NCBI GenBank assembly: GCA_029876055.1
Contig: CM056875.1
Location: 4,303,001 to 4,367,000 of the forward strand
Source: Madurella fahalii
Taxonomy: Eukaryota > Ascomycota > Sordariomycetes > Sordariales
Direction of reading: 5' to 3'
Length of the DNA: 64,000 nt
Position numbers and translations under genes: made by a program. Below, in pieces: positions 33,001 through 44,590 of this stretch (its first letter is position 1; every line of letters begins with the position of its first letter). A model generated the notes under the pieces. That model made no database searches. It had not been told where the DNA came from and saw only the letters and a program-made list of their open reading frames with translations.

Positions 33001-36000
33001 CCTGTTCCGCACCGTTCCGTGTCGCCCGCCAACGCGAAGCAATCCTACTTAGGCTGCCTGGTGCTGAGACCAGGCTTCAGCCACATGCGATTGGATTTTT
33101 TTTTTTTTTTTTGACTTGACTTGACACCTTAGAGCCAATGTATATTATGGATTCCAAGAAAAACCATGCGCGAACGCTGCCAATTGGCAATCTGGTGCGG
33201 CGATCTGTCGCCCAGAGCATTGCAACAGGATTTTGCCCCAGTCCTTTATCCCACTCGAGTTCTGTTTCCGACAGAACCCCATCCTGAACCATGTCGCCAA
33301 TCCCTCTTTTGTGTTTGGTGGATTGTGTGGGGGGAGGGGAGGGGGGACGACCGATCGCAAACTACTCCCTTTGCGGGATTTGTACAACGCAATCCTCGCT
33401 CCCACAGTTGATGCAAACCAACTGGAGAAGCTGTGACGTTAAAGGTCAGGTAGTACAGTACAGTACGTACAGTGCTGCACCTTCCGGAAAGCTTCCCACT
33501 TCCTTACCCCTCAGCCCCCCTACCCCTCACTAGCCAAGCTACGTGGTCATTCGTGGTGATCCACCCCCCCCCCCCCCCGCCTCAGAACCTTCAATCGAGG
33601 GAGATGTGCATGCAATGCCACCAGCCGCGCCTGTGGCGGCGTATCGGATCCCGCAGGATGTACCGACCTACTACTAGGCGTTCTCTCTCTCATTTTCCCT
33701 TTTTCTTCAGTTTGGGTTTGCCGCCAGACTGCCATAGGGCTGCGTTTGGCAATGATCTTCGCTGCCTCGTTCCCCTTTCTCATTGGAGCAAAACCTTGGG
33801 TGTTGTTCCTATCAAAAACCAAGTCGCAAAAACCCAAGGCTCCAACCGAGATACGATGATCACCTAGTCCAATGGGCATTATTAGTAAACAATAAATCTG
33901 CTCTGAGCGAAGAGAGACAACGACAACTGGCGCTTTCGACAGCCGAATACCGGCACTGGGTTGGGTGTAATCTTATCGTTCTCGCCCCGTATCGGCAGTG
34001 AATGACAGAAGTGGCTGGCTGGAAAACAAGCCGTGGCTTGAATAACTGGTACAGGAGCAACACCACGTTGCGTGCGGCTTCGTCGGAACGTTGACGATCC
34101 AGATGGGGAAAGGAGAAAAAGAAAGGTCTTCTCAATGGCTCGATCGAGATTCAGGGCTTTCCCGCCGCCACCTCAGCGTGCAGGACGGCCGGAGGTAGGT
34201 AGGACGCGACAGAAACGAAACCAGAGAATTTCTCCGGGTCTCGCGCCCGGTGGTTGGCGGATCATCTGTGAAGTGCGTAGAATCCTGCCGTCTCTGGCTG
34301 CTGTCAACAGAGACAGAAAAGTGACTGAATTTTGTGACCGGCTGCGGGAGAGAGCTGCTCGGTCCCGAGAGCCTCCTTCTGAACGGAGCACCCAAGGGCG
34401 CCACCGATGCAAGGCCCGCATGAGTGGACTGCAGAATGGGGCTTTCCAGGAAGCCAGAAGGCGGTGGTTTGCCCAAACGTGCCGGGGTGCGGGGGTAAGC
34501 CTCCCGGACTGGCGAACAGGGCTTTGCGAAGATATGTCAGCGGGCAGCCGTCTCGTCAGCTCCCGTCATGGGTTGAAACGCCAATGTGCAGGTTCTTTGC
34601 CTGGCTGCCCAGCCGACGTTGCTTCGCGCGGCTATTGGCCCCTCCCAGCGGCTTCCATGCCGAACCAGGGCCCCTTGCAGACGCATACGTTAGCTTACGG
34701 GGAGACACTAACTGGCAGCGAAGCCCCAGAAGGTTGACGCGTTAGCAGGCTGCATTGTACTGTACGTACAGTATCAACGCGGCTGAAAGGGTGTCGGTCC
34801 ACCAGAGGGGCACTTTGCACCTCCTAGCATCAGCGGCTGAAGCGCGATATTGGTGTGGTGGTTGGTCGGTTGGTCGGTTCAGGTAAAGGGCTGTAGATGA
34901 TTGAGGATGGCGTGCGCTGTGGATGCTAAAAGAAGGGACAGAAAGACATGCAGAAAGGCGGCCGTAGGATGGGGCTGCTAAGGTGTACAGTACCTTAGGT
35001 AGGTAGCCAAACGTCGGGTGGTTGCTCAATGCCGGCTCGGCGGCATTCCTACCCACCTGCCACCCAATTTTAGGGTGCTTGTGCCTTTACCTTACCTTAC
35101 CTTACCTGCCCATGCGCCGGGTTCTCGACTCCCCGGCTAGCCGGTGAACCGTCCTTTGCTGGCTGGAGCGACGACGGAGAGCGGGGCTTGGAGCAGCAGC
35201 TCACCCAAAGCAGGCTGGACCGCGAGGGAACCCGCGCTCTCGGTGCCCGACCGTCTCACGAGCTCGTTCCCGAGCCTGTGAAAATTTCTGGCGAGACCTT
35301 TACTCTGTCAGTCGCATCGGTCGGTTTCGCTGCAGCTGTGTTACCAAGCTGGCTGACAGTCGTACATAGCAGACCCATTGGATGGGGTTGGTCCAAGGAC
35401 ACGGATCGCGAACTCCCCGTCGGCCCGTCAGCCAATTCAAATCCAAGCCTGACTATTCCGAGAAGCTTCGGCCTCTGGGATGCCGTGCCAGACGGGAGTC
35501 GTTGGTAAGGTAGCAGGGCGATGCATACTCGGAAACCGCGGGGGCAGCGCTGCGATGTGCGCAATTGGGGCCAAGCGCCCATCCCGCGTCTTGGGATCCA
35601 GTAAAACCGACGTGGGTGCAATGGGGCCCCATGCATTATACCGTACATACCCAGGGTGGTATCAGATAAGCTTCAGCTTCTTGGGTAGCAGCCCGGGAAA
35701 CGGGGGATCACCACCATCTCGTGGGCGCCGGGTAGTATTGGTGCGCCCTCCTTGGGAGTCTCGTCGTCCAAGCGGCGACGGCTGCCGGCACGAGTGTGCA
35801 AGTGCTGCACTTTGAAAGCCTTAGGTACCTACACCTACTGTAGCCTGCCTAGCTCGGGGAATCAGCGAGCCGGTCAGCCAGTAACACCTGAGGGGCAACA
35901 GCCAAGTGTGGCAGGCAGACCCCGGTTCAGGGCGAGAAGATCCGGACACGGCGATAGGTCAGAAACCCTGATCAGGTTTCCTAATCGGGCAGGCGAGGCT

Positions 36001-37811
36001 GCATGGGTGGCCCTCGTTTAGCTTCAGTTGACGTACTTCGCTCAACACTTTTTTTTTTTTTTCCCCGGGTAGGACAGCCATACGCTATACAACCACATGA
36101 GATGCTGCAAATTATCTTGACCCTAGCTGTGCAAATAATTGATTGGAGAGAAGATAGTGCGCGAAAAGTCAGGCCCGACACGGAAACTGTCGAGCGAGAT
36201 TCTGGCGACATCTCTCGTCGGTTCAGGTTGCGTGCATGCACCATTGCACCTTCTCTCTGCCCCCCGATTCCCTCCAACTCGGGCTCCGGTTCCGAAACCT
36301 TGACTCTCCTGGGAGCGCTTCCAAACGGGCACGATTGTAGGAAGTCGGCAGATACCCAAGCCCTTGATTCTTTTTCTTTTTTTTTTTTCCTGACCTCTTC
36401 TAAACAGACCACCCCCCCCCCCCCCAAACGGCGCTAGCACCTAGTTACAAGCGGCCTGCCCTAGATGGCCCGGCGGGGCTACTCACCTGCTGAAGGATGA
36501 TAACTAAAAGCTCGGATACGGTACTACTTTATCCAAATTCTCCATTCTTTTGTTCTGGTTATCAGTTCCTAGCCTGTGGGAGCGATACGTTGTGGTCACC
36601 CATTTTGCAAATGAGCCTAAACTTGCAAATTGCATTGGTCGTTGGGCTGGGATACCTGTGCGCACATTATACATGGCGCACTCCACCGCTCATCTCATGT
36701 TTCGCTCTTGGTTACTCAAAGCTGGCGAATCAGGATGGTGGATCATATTGGAGTGCTGGTTAGTGTACATGGCAGATGTCATTAGTTATATGCATATGTG
36801 GGGTACCTAGGTTATTGCAGCACTGCTTTGGTCTGGGGAAGGCCGGGGTCATCCATCCAGCCTGCTGCTCCGGATGAGCCTGGGGAAACTACGTGGTAAG
36901 GCGCCGCAAGGTAGGCTGGCCGTCCTCGACCACTCAGCCGCGTGTCTTTCGGAGAACCCCACCCAGCTATGATAGGTGGCCTGCGGACAAATCGCTGCGT
37001 GGCTTGGAGGCCAGCAACGTCGCTTCGTGGGCTGAGGTCGGATGCCGCGAGGCGCGGGTGTTGCTGCATGGCCAATGGAGATGCGATGAATTGCCGTACT
37101 GACCGGTGGCTTGGTATTGCTCTCTGTATCTTGTCTTCGACCGTTGGTACAAAATTTGAGCCAAGGAAAAAAAAAAAAGGTATATCCAAGACGGAGAACA
37201 CCAAAGCCGGATGCCTGCTGCTTCTGTCGAAAAGAGCGCCAAAGAGACAAAAAGAAAACTCCCATTCGTCTGTCCAGCGCCTTAGCAAGATAAGCCCATC
37301 CATGTTGTGGAAGAAACCAGCAACTCAGTTCTGTCGGGCCGGGGAATCCATGTAGTCCAATGAATAGTAGAAGAGAAAAGAAAGAAAGAAAAGGAAAAAA
37401 AAAAAAAAAAAAAAAGGGCCATGGGCTCATCAATCACGGTCTCTGTCCACCCACTTTTTCCCTTCCCCTAAGCGCACGTAACGTCATCCCTTCTGCCCTT
37501 GTCCTGGAATGTAACCTTGCTGCCGATCGTCCTCTGAACACCGGCCAGACGGAGCCTCACAAACGCCCAGTTCGCCAAATGCAACCATGTGTAACGGAAA
37601 CGTATAGATGAGCGTGACCCGCTCCTACCCGGCGAGGGTGGATGAGGCGGTCTCGACGAATCAAAATCAAAAAATAGACGATACGATTGTCATCAACAGT
37701 CATCATGCTTCAACTCCCTGTGAAGCCTCTCTCACGGAAAACGTGAGAGAACGAAGGAAGGCTCTTCGTCGGACTGTTTATTTTGATCGGATGCGGCGTG
37801 GGGTGGCTCGG
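33001..37811. other. Gene-poor spacer, part 5
   Basis: No gene supported. Contains T runs (17 at 33096-33112; 14 at 36049-36062), C runs (15 at 33564-33578; 14 at 36412-36425), an A run of 21 (37395-37415), (CCTTA)n at 35088-35106, and GTAC palindromes at 33453-33475, 34757-34774 and 34982-35002. ORFs of about 220 codons (34072-34737, +) and 194 codons (36849-37433, -, with poly-F from a T run) are not protein-like. The final stretch, about 37430-37811, is the 3' flank of the AflR-type gene. Confidence 0.45.
34757..34774. repeat. GTAC-type palindrome in spacer
   Basis: Contains the perfect 14-bp palindrome ACTGTACGTACAGT. Related sequences recur at 10444-10495, 33453-33475 and elsewhere in the spacers. 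Confidence 0.7.
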
Positions 37812-39005
37812 TCACGTGTACGTGCCGCCGTCACTTTTCCTGTGCTGTATGACTTCAAGCGTCGAACCGATGTTGCTGTTGAGGTAGCCGATCATAGCCT
37901 TGCTGACCTCGGGGTCATCAGAGAGATTGGCGAAGGCGTCTCTGAACTGGGCGTACACCTCGTCGAGCTTCCTCAGCTCCCTCGCTAGAATCTCGAGCTC
38001 GAGCCACCTGTCGCTGATGTTTGTGAATTGACCAATCGAGCCCCCGAGATTAGGGACGTCCTCAAAGTACATGTGAAACGCCGTCTTGTAAAATGAGGCA
38101 ATCTTGCCGATGACGGTGGCGAGGAGCATGGCGGCTGTGTGGGTCCCCGAACGGCTCATACATCTTGCGCAGGTCAGCATCACTGCACACCCCTCGATCG
38201 CCTTTCGATTCAACGTCACAACCATGTCGAAAGTCGGTGCTACTGATGCGTTGTGAAGCGCCTGGAGCGACTGTAGACAGGCGGTAAAGCACGTACAGGA
38301 GCCGCCCGACGAGCCGGTCTGCGACGACTTCTGTCTCAGGCCACTTCTGATTTGCTGCGGCACCGGAACCGGGTTGGGAAAGTAGCTCGAGCCCATTTGC
38401 GCCTGACCGTAACCGTACATGTCGGCCGCGTTCGCATCCCCCCACATCGATGTCGGCATGGCAAGGTCGTAGGAGTGTGACCGGCCGTGCCCGAGATGCG
38501 CCGCCATGGCTGGTGACTCAACATATTGCGATGCAACGTCACCCGGTGGTGTCCAAGGTATGCCAGCCGTATATATGTCTGCCGTGAGCGTCGGGTCTGC
38601 AGACGCGCCGGGGTTCATCATGCCCATCATGCCCAGACTGGACATTGAGTGACTCCGGCTCATGCCCCCATCGACGCTGGTGGGCGGCGTATTCCAACCC
38701 GTGTCGAGCTTGTAGAGGTCCGTCATGGGTTGGGAGGCAGCATACATGAAACTCTTGTCGTCGGACACGGGTGATGGCATCCCCGACGTATCTGGAGGGG
38801 CCGAAACCTGGGTGTTGGGGTTGGAGCTGGCGCTCGCATCCGATTTCGGTTTCCCGGCCCGGCTACTCGGAGAGTACCGACACTCGATACCGCAGGTAAG
38901 GCAGCGGGAACATATCGGGCGGGCCTTGGAGCACTTGACTTTGGCAATGAAACAGCCGTCGCAGGAGGCACGGAGGCGCGGCTGCCGGGGCTTCGACGTT
39001 GCCAT
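37812..39005 (-). CDS. AflR-type Zn2Cys6 transcription factor
   Basis: Single exon, 397 residues. What is seen: a basic N-terminus, then the binuclear cluster Cys15, 18, 25, 32, 35, 42 (SCDGCFIAKVKCSKARPICSRC) with an extra Cys38. The basic linker SPSSRAGKPK is the signature following the cluster in AflR-like regulators. A Ser/Met/Pro-rich middle (about 60-215) follows. The C-terminal AflR-type domain (about 225-390) begins with GSCTCFTACLQSLQALHNAS and includes CARCMSR and a helical end. Such factors are nuclear and usually reside in, and control, polyketide clusters. The gene reads in the same direction as the PKS, 9.2 kb downstream of the PKS stop, and is therefore a candidate second regulator of this locus. 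It is distinct from the Cmr1-type protein, so the locus would have two regulators. No intron was required. Confidence 0.9.
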   Translation of the reverse strand: MATSKPRQPRLRASCDGCFIAKVKCSKARPICSRCLTCGIECRYSPSSRAGKPKSDASASSNPNTQVSAPPDTSGMPSPVSDDKSFMYAASQPMTDLYKLDTGWNTPPTSVDGGMSRSHSMSSLGMMGMMNPGASADPTLTADIYTAGIPWTPPGDVASQYVESPAMAAHLGHGRSHSYDLAMPTSMWGDANAADMYGYGQAQMGSSYFPNPVPVPQQIRSGLRQKSSQTGSSGGSCTCFTACLQSLQALHNASVAPTFDMVVTLNRKAIEGCAVMLTCARCMSRSGTHTAAMLLATVIGKIASFYKTAFHMYFEDVPNLGGSIGQFTNISDRWLELEILARELRKLDEVYAQFRDAFANLSDDPEVSKAMIGYLNSNIGSTLEVIQHRKSDGGTYT

Positions 39006-39180
39006 GGCGCTGGAGGAGTGTGACCGGTATGAGTGTTGTGGCGTCTTGTGGTTTTCGCCAAGTCGACAGGTCTAGGCGGAGGCGGGAGAGATAGTGGGCA
39101 TGGCAGAAGGACTACCTGATCCCCTAAGGAAGGTGGGGGAGAGAACGGTATGAAGAGACTTGAGGCCGAGCAACACGCGG

Positions 39181-39190
39181 GTATATAATG
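39181..39190 (-). promoter_or_regulatory. Putative TATA element of the AflR-type gene
   Basis: CATTATATAC on the minus strand, about 175 bp upstream of ATG 39005. The stretch beyond it (39300-39390) is strongly C/T-rich on the coding strand, as in many fungal promoters. Position and motif only. Confidence 0.4.
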
Positions 39191-42100
39191 AAGAGATGTG
39201 GAGTATGAGTATGAGCGGGAAGAGCGGCGAGGCGGATGATGCACAATATAACGTTTGGCGGCTCGAAATAGGTGCAGGACGAACTACGGAAAGTCTAATG
39301 GGTGGAGGAGAACGGTGGGGAGGGGAGGACGGCGCCGGGGGGAGAGGGGGGAGGGAGAGGAAGGAGGAGAATGAGAGGATGGGATGAAGGAGAGAGAGCG
39401 AGTGGATCAAGCGCGAAGAGCCCAAGCAGCCATTACTATGTACCCAAAGTTCCTCGGGAAAGGCCCAGCGGCGGGAGCGAGCGGTAAGCTGACCTGGGGC
39501 GGAGAAACGTGCGTTGTCGAGAGAAGAATTAAGCTTAGGGAAGCAAGAGCAACAGATGAAACAGGCTTGTGCGCGTGCGTCTGTGTATGTATGTACCCTG
39601 GGCTTAAAAAGGAACGCAAGGAGCCCCCCCTTCCCCCCCCCGGGTAAAAGAAGCCATCGCACCAAGCCGCCGCGGGATATTTAAAAAAGAGAAGAGACCC
39701 ACTCGGGCGACGTAGCTGTACGAGACTCTCGGTGTAATAGGGCAGCCCACCTTTTGCTCGTGGGGGGAAGGGTGGCTGGCCGTCTTGCTGGATTCGGGAA
39801 GTACTGCCAACCCCGTCTAAGCGCAGTGCAGCGCAGCGCAGCACAGCACCACACCCGGCCGGTTCCTGAGGGCGAATGAAATGTTCCTGGCTCGGCTTGA
39901 TGGGGCAGCACCACGGGCCCGATTGAGCCTTCTGTTCAGGCGAGGCGCACGTAAGTGGCTCGCTGGGGCAAGGTAGCGGGAGGGACCTCGAGGGCGGCGG
40001 GCAGGACGGGGTTATGTACAGACTCCACGTCGGCGGCTTGTGAATCGGGGTTAGGTGCTATACGAATCCGTGCTGCGAGACCAAAGCGAGGGAAACGGCT
40101 GCTGGCACGGCCGGTGTTGGGATCTGGTAATACAGGGACGAAAAGGAAGCCAGCCTTGACAGAATGGACAAGCTGTGGAGAAGCCGCTACTAACGTTAAC
40201 GTGAGCTAGTGAGCGGAAGAGCTCTCGCTGCGTCGCAGACCTGAGCGCGAGAATCCCATGACCACCATTCGCTACTCTAGCTTGCGAGCGATTTGGCCCG
40301 AGGTGACGGTGCTATCACTAGGGAAATCGTGCTAGAGAGAGGCGGTCATGGCGCGGTATCATCCAGTATTTCTCCCTGGCACTTTGGCGCTCTGGCGCTG
40401 GCTCTCTGTGGTTCCGACTTCCTGGCTCTCGAGACCTGATTGTCGCACAGCCATTCTTTCCGAGTCGGCTGGGCCCCGTGTATTCGATATGCGAGTCGGA
40501 CGCCACTAGTGAAGGGAATGACTCGCCGGGGAGCCAGGTCGTGCTCGCCCTGTTACCCAGCAGAGGGCCTGATATGCAGACGGGCAGCTACGCAGTCATG
40601 GACCACCAGCGCTCCTGTCTGTCGGGCGGCAGGCCGAGGCCAACAGGCGTTCCCCTTTTGAGAGAAGTTACACTTTGGAGTGGAGTGAAGTGGCCCAAGT
40701 GCGCATGTAAGTATAGTACCATGCATGCTGCAAATACGCAAGGCAGCGGCAGCGGCAGCGGCAGCGGTGGCAGTGGGGCAGCCAGAACCAGGGTCTCTCC
40801 AGGCCGCCTTCGATGTGCGCATGGTTCGAGGTGGGAGGACGACTGATGAAGGAGGGGCAACAAAAGAAGTCACCAGAACGAGATGGCTGGGTCGATTAAG
40901 CAGTACTCTGTGACAGGGCCAAGAGCAGGAGAATGCGGGCGCAAAAGAGCACCTACCTACCTCTGGGAGTGTGTCCAGATGCCCTGTAACCCAAAAGCAG
41001 GCGGCGATGGAGCGGTAGCCATTGCGGCCAAGACTCGCAGCACCAGCAGGATACGCCAATACCACTCCAATTTGGCAGAAGCGCGGCCTGGAAGACTGGA
41101 AGATCCACGGTTGTGAGGGGGAGGGACCGCGGGCGCCATGCAGCGCGCAAAGGCGCGAACCAAAGCCCAGGGCACCCTCGTCTGCCGCAGCGGAGAAGCA
41201 GGCAGTGGAATGCCTCTCACATCTGACACGGAGAGCACGACGGCGAGGTCGAGATAGCTGCTCTGCCGTGTCTCGCCACGCGGGAGTATCATGGTCGTTG
41301 GACGAAGAAGCGCTGGTACGTCAAACGACCGCACAGGCACATAATTTGCAGGGTGCAGGTTGCAGGTTGCAGCCCAGGTTGCAGGCGAGCAGACAGCTGT
41401 TTCGGAGAATTTCCGGGCCCGTAGGTTGCTTTGCCAGTGGGTGGACCCACCTCTTCCTCCACCTCCGAAGGAGCTCGTCGGTGAGTCGGCCGATGATTAA
41501 AATATCAGAGTGCGTACAGTACACACTGCACTGCCCCGTACTGCGGTACATGACCAAAGCACCGCATTGTGTACTGGTGCTTGTCTGCTTCGTCTTTCCT
41601 CTTGTGCATTCCTGCGCACTTGATTGGGAAGGCCGCGCGAGCGCAGTGCAGACGGTGCCATGTCAATTCGAGACGGCCGAGAAACAATTACCTGATCGAT
41701 CTGTGGAGAAAGCATTTGCCTGTCTCACTCGCCGCCAAGGGCCCAATGCTCATCGACCAGCAAAGACGGCCCTCTCACAAATCGCAGCCTGCATACCCGG
41801 CACATCCGTGGGAGCGCTCGTAGTTTCGATTCGCCGCCCTCGATCCCATCCAGCGATGGTCGGACGATAGCATTGAGAACACCAAACAGCCAGAGAGTAT
41901 GGGGCGCCAGGTCCTCCCCTCCCCACTCCGCCCCTCACCGTAGTGTAGGTTGGCAACACGGGCCCTACGACGATGCGTTGCGAGCCGTCAGCCCATAATT
42001 CCGCAGCCGATCGGGGTCAAGTCCCTGGTGCATCATTGTCCCGTCCACACCACCACTAACAACAACAACAACACCACCACCACCACCACCACCACCACTC

Positions 42101-44400
42101 GCAACGTTCCCCGCCATCAGTAGTAAGAACTCTGTAGAACTCGGAAGCACTCCTTCCCGGTCTATCAACTAGAAACCAATCGGCCCTATCGAGCATGGGC
42201 CGGCCCAGCTTACTGGCCCTCAGCCAGAGACTCGGCGAGGTTGTGCAAGTCCAAGGCGAGACAGGCAGAGAACGATTCGCAGCGGCCGTCGATGCGCGGG
42301 TTGCACGGAGGAGCGATTGCTCGAACTCGCCGCACCTGCCGCTGCTAAAAGTAACAATCCATGGATTGAAGCTTGACAACTCGTCAGGGACCGTCAGGGC
42401 CCATCAAGGCCCATCACGGCCCGAGACACCATACAGCAATCCTCAGGAAGGGAAAGCGAGACGAAAGCGAGACAAAAAGCGAGACCGACAACAGCAAATC
42501 GCACATTGACTGTGGTCTGGATCAGGATCCTCTTCGGCCTGATTCTGTCGGATCACGCTGGGAATATCATCTTTCCCTGGTGCCGATCACGTCTCAGATG
42601 GGACTCTGCAGCCCGCAATGCCCTCACCGGACCCACGGCTTGTTACCTCCAGTAGCAGTGTCGCTATCATTCTGCTAACTCATTGGCCTGGGTCTACCAG
42701 AGTCGACCGCCTTTCAGCCCTGTTGCTTAGCGCTCGACGTGGCGTCCGCCTACCAGGGCGCCAACAGCCGGCGACCACTTACAAGCATGGTCACCAACCT
42801 CACGCGCAGCCGCAATAAGAAAGGAGAAAAGACCTCTTTTTGCTGACTTCCTCACTAGTTAGTGTAATCTAGGGGGAACACGAGCTTTAGCGCCACGGCG
42901 CTCGCTTCGGGGGAGAATTGCAGTCGGCTTCTCGAGTGATCTCGACTCCTGGTGCATATGGACCCCTGTCAGGACGACATCACCCACGATGTTTCCTGCG
43001 CATTGATAAGGTGAACAGGTCGTCGGGACCCAAGGATCGACGCGCGCTAACTAGTTAACGGTAAAACCTCATACTTGTTTACAGCTGAGCCAGCCTCGCA
43101 TGGGTCGTAAAGCCGGGCCCCCTGTCCACGCCGCTGAGCTGCGTCAGCCACTAGCTCCGCTCCAGGTTGGAAAATCGTCGTCGGAAATCAGTAAGCGTTG
43201 AGCGGCTCAGGGACCCTCACGGCCTAGCCTCAGACCTTTCCCAACACTAACCGCAACAGCCAGACATGGGCGCCAGGGCCCTCCGCCAGGGATGGAGGCA
43301 AGAATCCCACCAAAGAAACCAACTTTTTCCCGGTATGATGCCGAGCTCATGACGCCCACGACGATCGGCAGACCAGCCAACCTCGATTCGTGAGCGGGAT
43401 GGAACGGACGCTGGGAGATCGATAGTATGCCGAATTTTCGGATTCCCTGGCATCCCACGACCTAATTCTTCCCACCGCCGCTGTCGATCGCTGTCGCGTC
43501 TTCGGGTGGGGGATGCTCGCTCGGGCCTAAAAAATGCAACTTGGGTGCGTGCCCTATGCCATCGCATGCAAACAAACGAGCTATCTCCTGCGCGATGAGA
43601 GAAGGGAAGTACGTGGAAATCGGCTATGCTCCCGACAGCCCTCGTGTCACAAGCCTATTGACGGTGAGCGTTCAACACACATACGGAATCCATACCCGAG
43701 CTCCTTCGTCGGCTCCTAGCCGGCACCCGGAGACATGTGTCAGGGGTACTTTGGCGCGCTGACGCTGACGTCTTCCTACGGTAACGGCCCAAACTACACA
43801 CCCAAGAGACCGGATCGTTCAGGCCAAGTCACATGAAAGTTAGTCAAGGCTCTCCACTAGGGGGTTCCAGCGGCTGCGGAGACGGGTTCGTAATCGCGGG
43901 GCCGGCAGTGTACAGCCGGCGGCAGTTCCCACGCTACCGACACTACAAACAAGAGGAGAACTCACCGGTGGCAAAGCATCAAAGTCTCTGCGGCAGGTCG
44001 AGACCTGGAGCCAGGGGGTCTCAAGCAGAGAACGGCTCCAGAAGACGCCTCGTTGAGTAGCCACCACGCGCGGAGACGTGGCCAGGCATTTCGATGCATC
44101 CTAACCCCCTGCAGGCACGACCACGAGTCTCCAGAAGGCAGAACACATTACAAATTCCAAGTCGTAAGGGCGGGTGTGCTGCATCGACGACGCCACATGT
44201 CAGTCACTTGATTACCTGTCTCCATGGGTCATTCACGTGGGTATACCTCGTTTCAAGTTTGTTTACTCAAAGAGGACACACCGCCTCGCCAGATGCTGCG
44301 TGGTTCTCGTCTCTCGAAACAGATCGTCAAGGGGGGAATCCAAGGTTTAGGCGGCCTGTTCTGCAGATGCATGCGCCTACGCACGCACATTGACCAGCTT
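39191..44400. other. Gene-poor spacer, part 6
   Basis: The first 700 bp is the AflR-type gene's promoter region. Beyond it no gene is supported. ORFs at 40553-41065 (-) and 41022-41870 (+, 282 codons) have no motif. (GGCAGC)n-like repeats lie at about 40740-40780, a GTACAGTACAC/GTACTGCGGTAC cluster at 41512-41550, and a compound (AAC)(ACC) microsatellite at 42058-42103. Confidence 0.45.
42058..42103. repeat. Compound (AAC)n-(ACC)n microsatellite
   Basis: About five AAC units pass into about nine ACC units. It belongs to the same compound class as 19540-19603, on the opposite strand and with the two parts in reversed order. Confidence 0.9.
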
Positions 44401-44504
44401 TAGATCCTCTTGGGAGGCGCTCTCGGTGTTGTCCATTGCACTGCAAAACGAATGGATCGCAAAGCGTCCCCGTTATTGGATTCGTGCGTGTTATTTACAC
44501 GCCC

Positions 44505-44590
44505 CTTTTTCTTTCTTTCTTTCTTTCTTTCTTTCCTTTTTTCTTTCTTTCTTTCTTTTCTTTCTTTTCTTTCTTTTTCTTTCTTGGATT
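44505..44590. repeat. (CTTT)n microsatellite tract
   Basis: About 85 bp of imperfect CTTT/CTTTT repeats grading into an AT-rich block to about 44655. It opens overlapping Phe/Leu/Ser-rich frames that should not be read as genes. Confidence 0.9.

Noticed and set aside
34072..34737. 221-codon plus-strand ORF
   Set aside because: Composition is not protein-like, no conserved motif, and the opposite strand is equally open (114 codons).
39072..39665. 197-codon minus-strand ORF upstream of the AflR-type gene
   Set aside because: Pro/Ser/Leu-rich translation of the pyrimidine-rich promoter/leader; contains the putative TATA element and no domain.
41022..41870. 282-codon plus-strand ORF
   Set aside because: Arg/Ala/Ser-rich without motif, overlaps several open minus-strand frames, no promoter or splice features that would support a gene.
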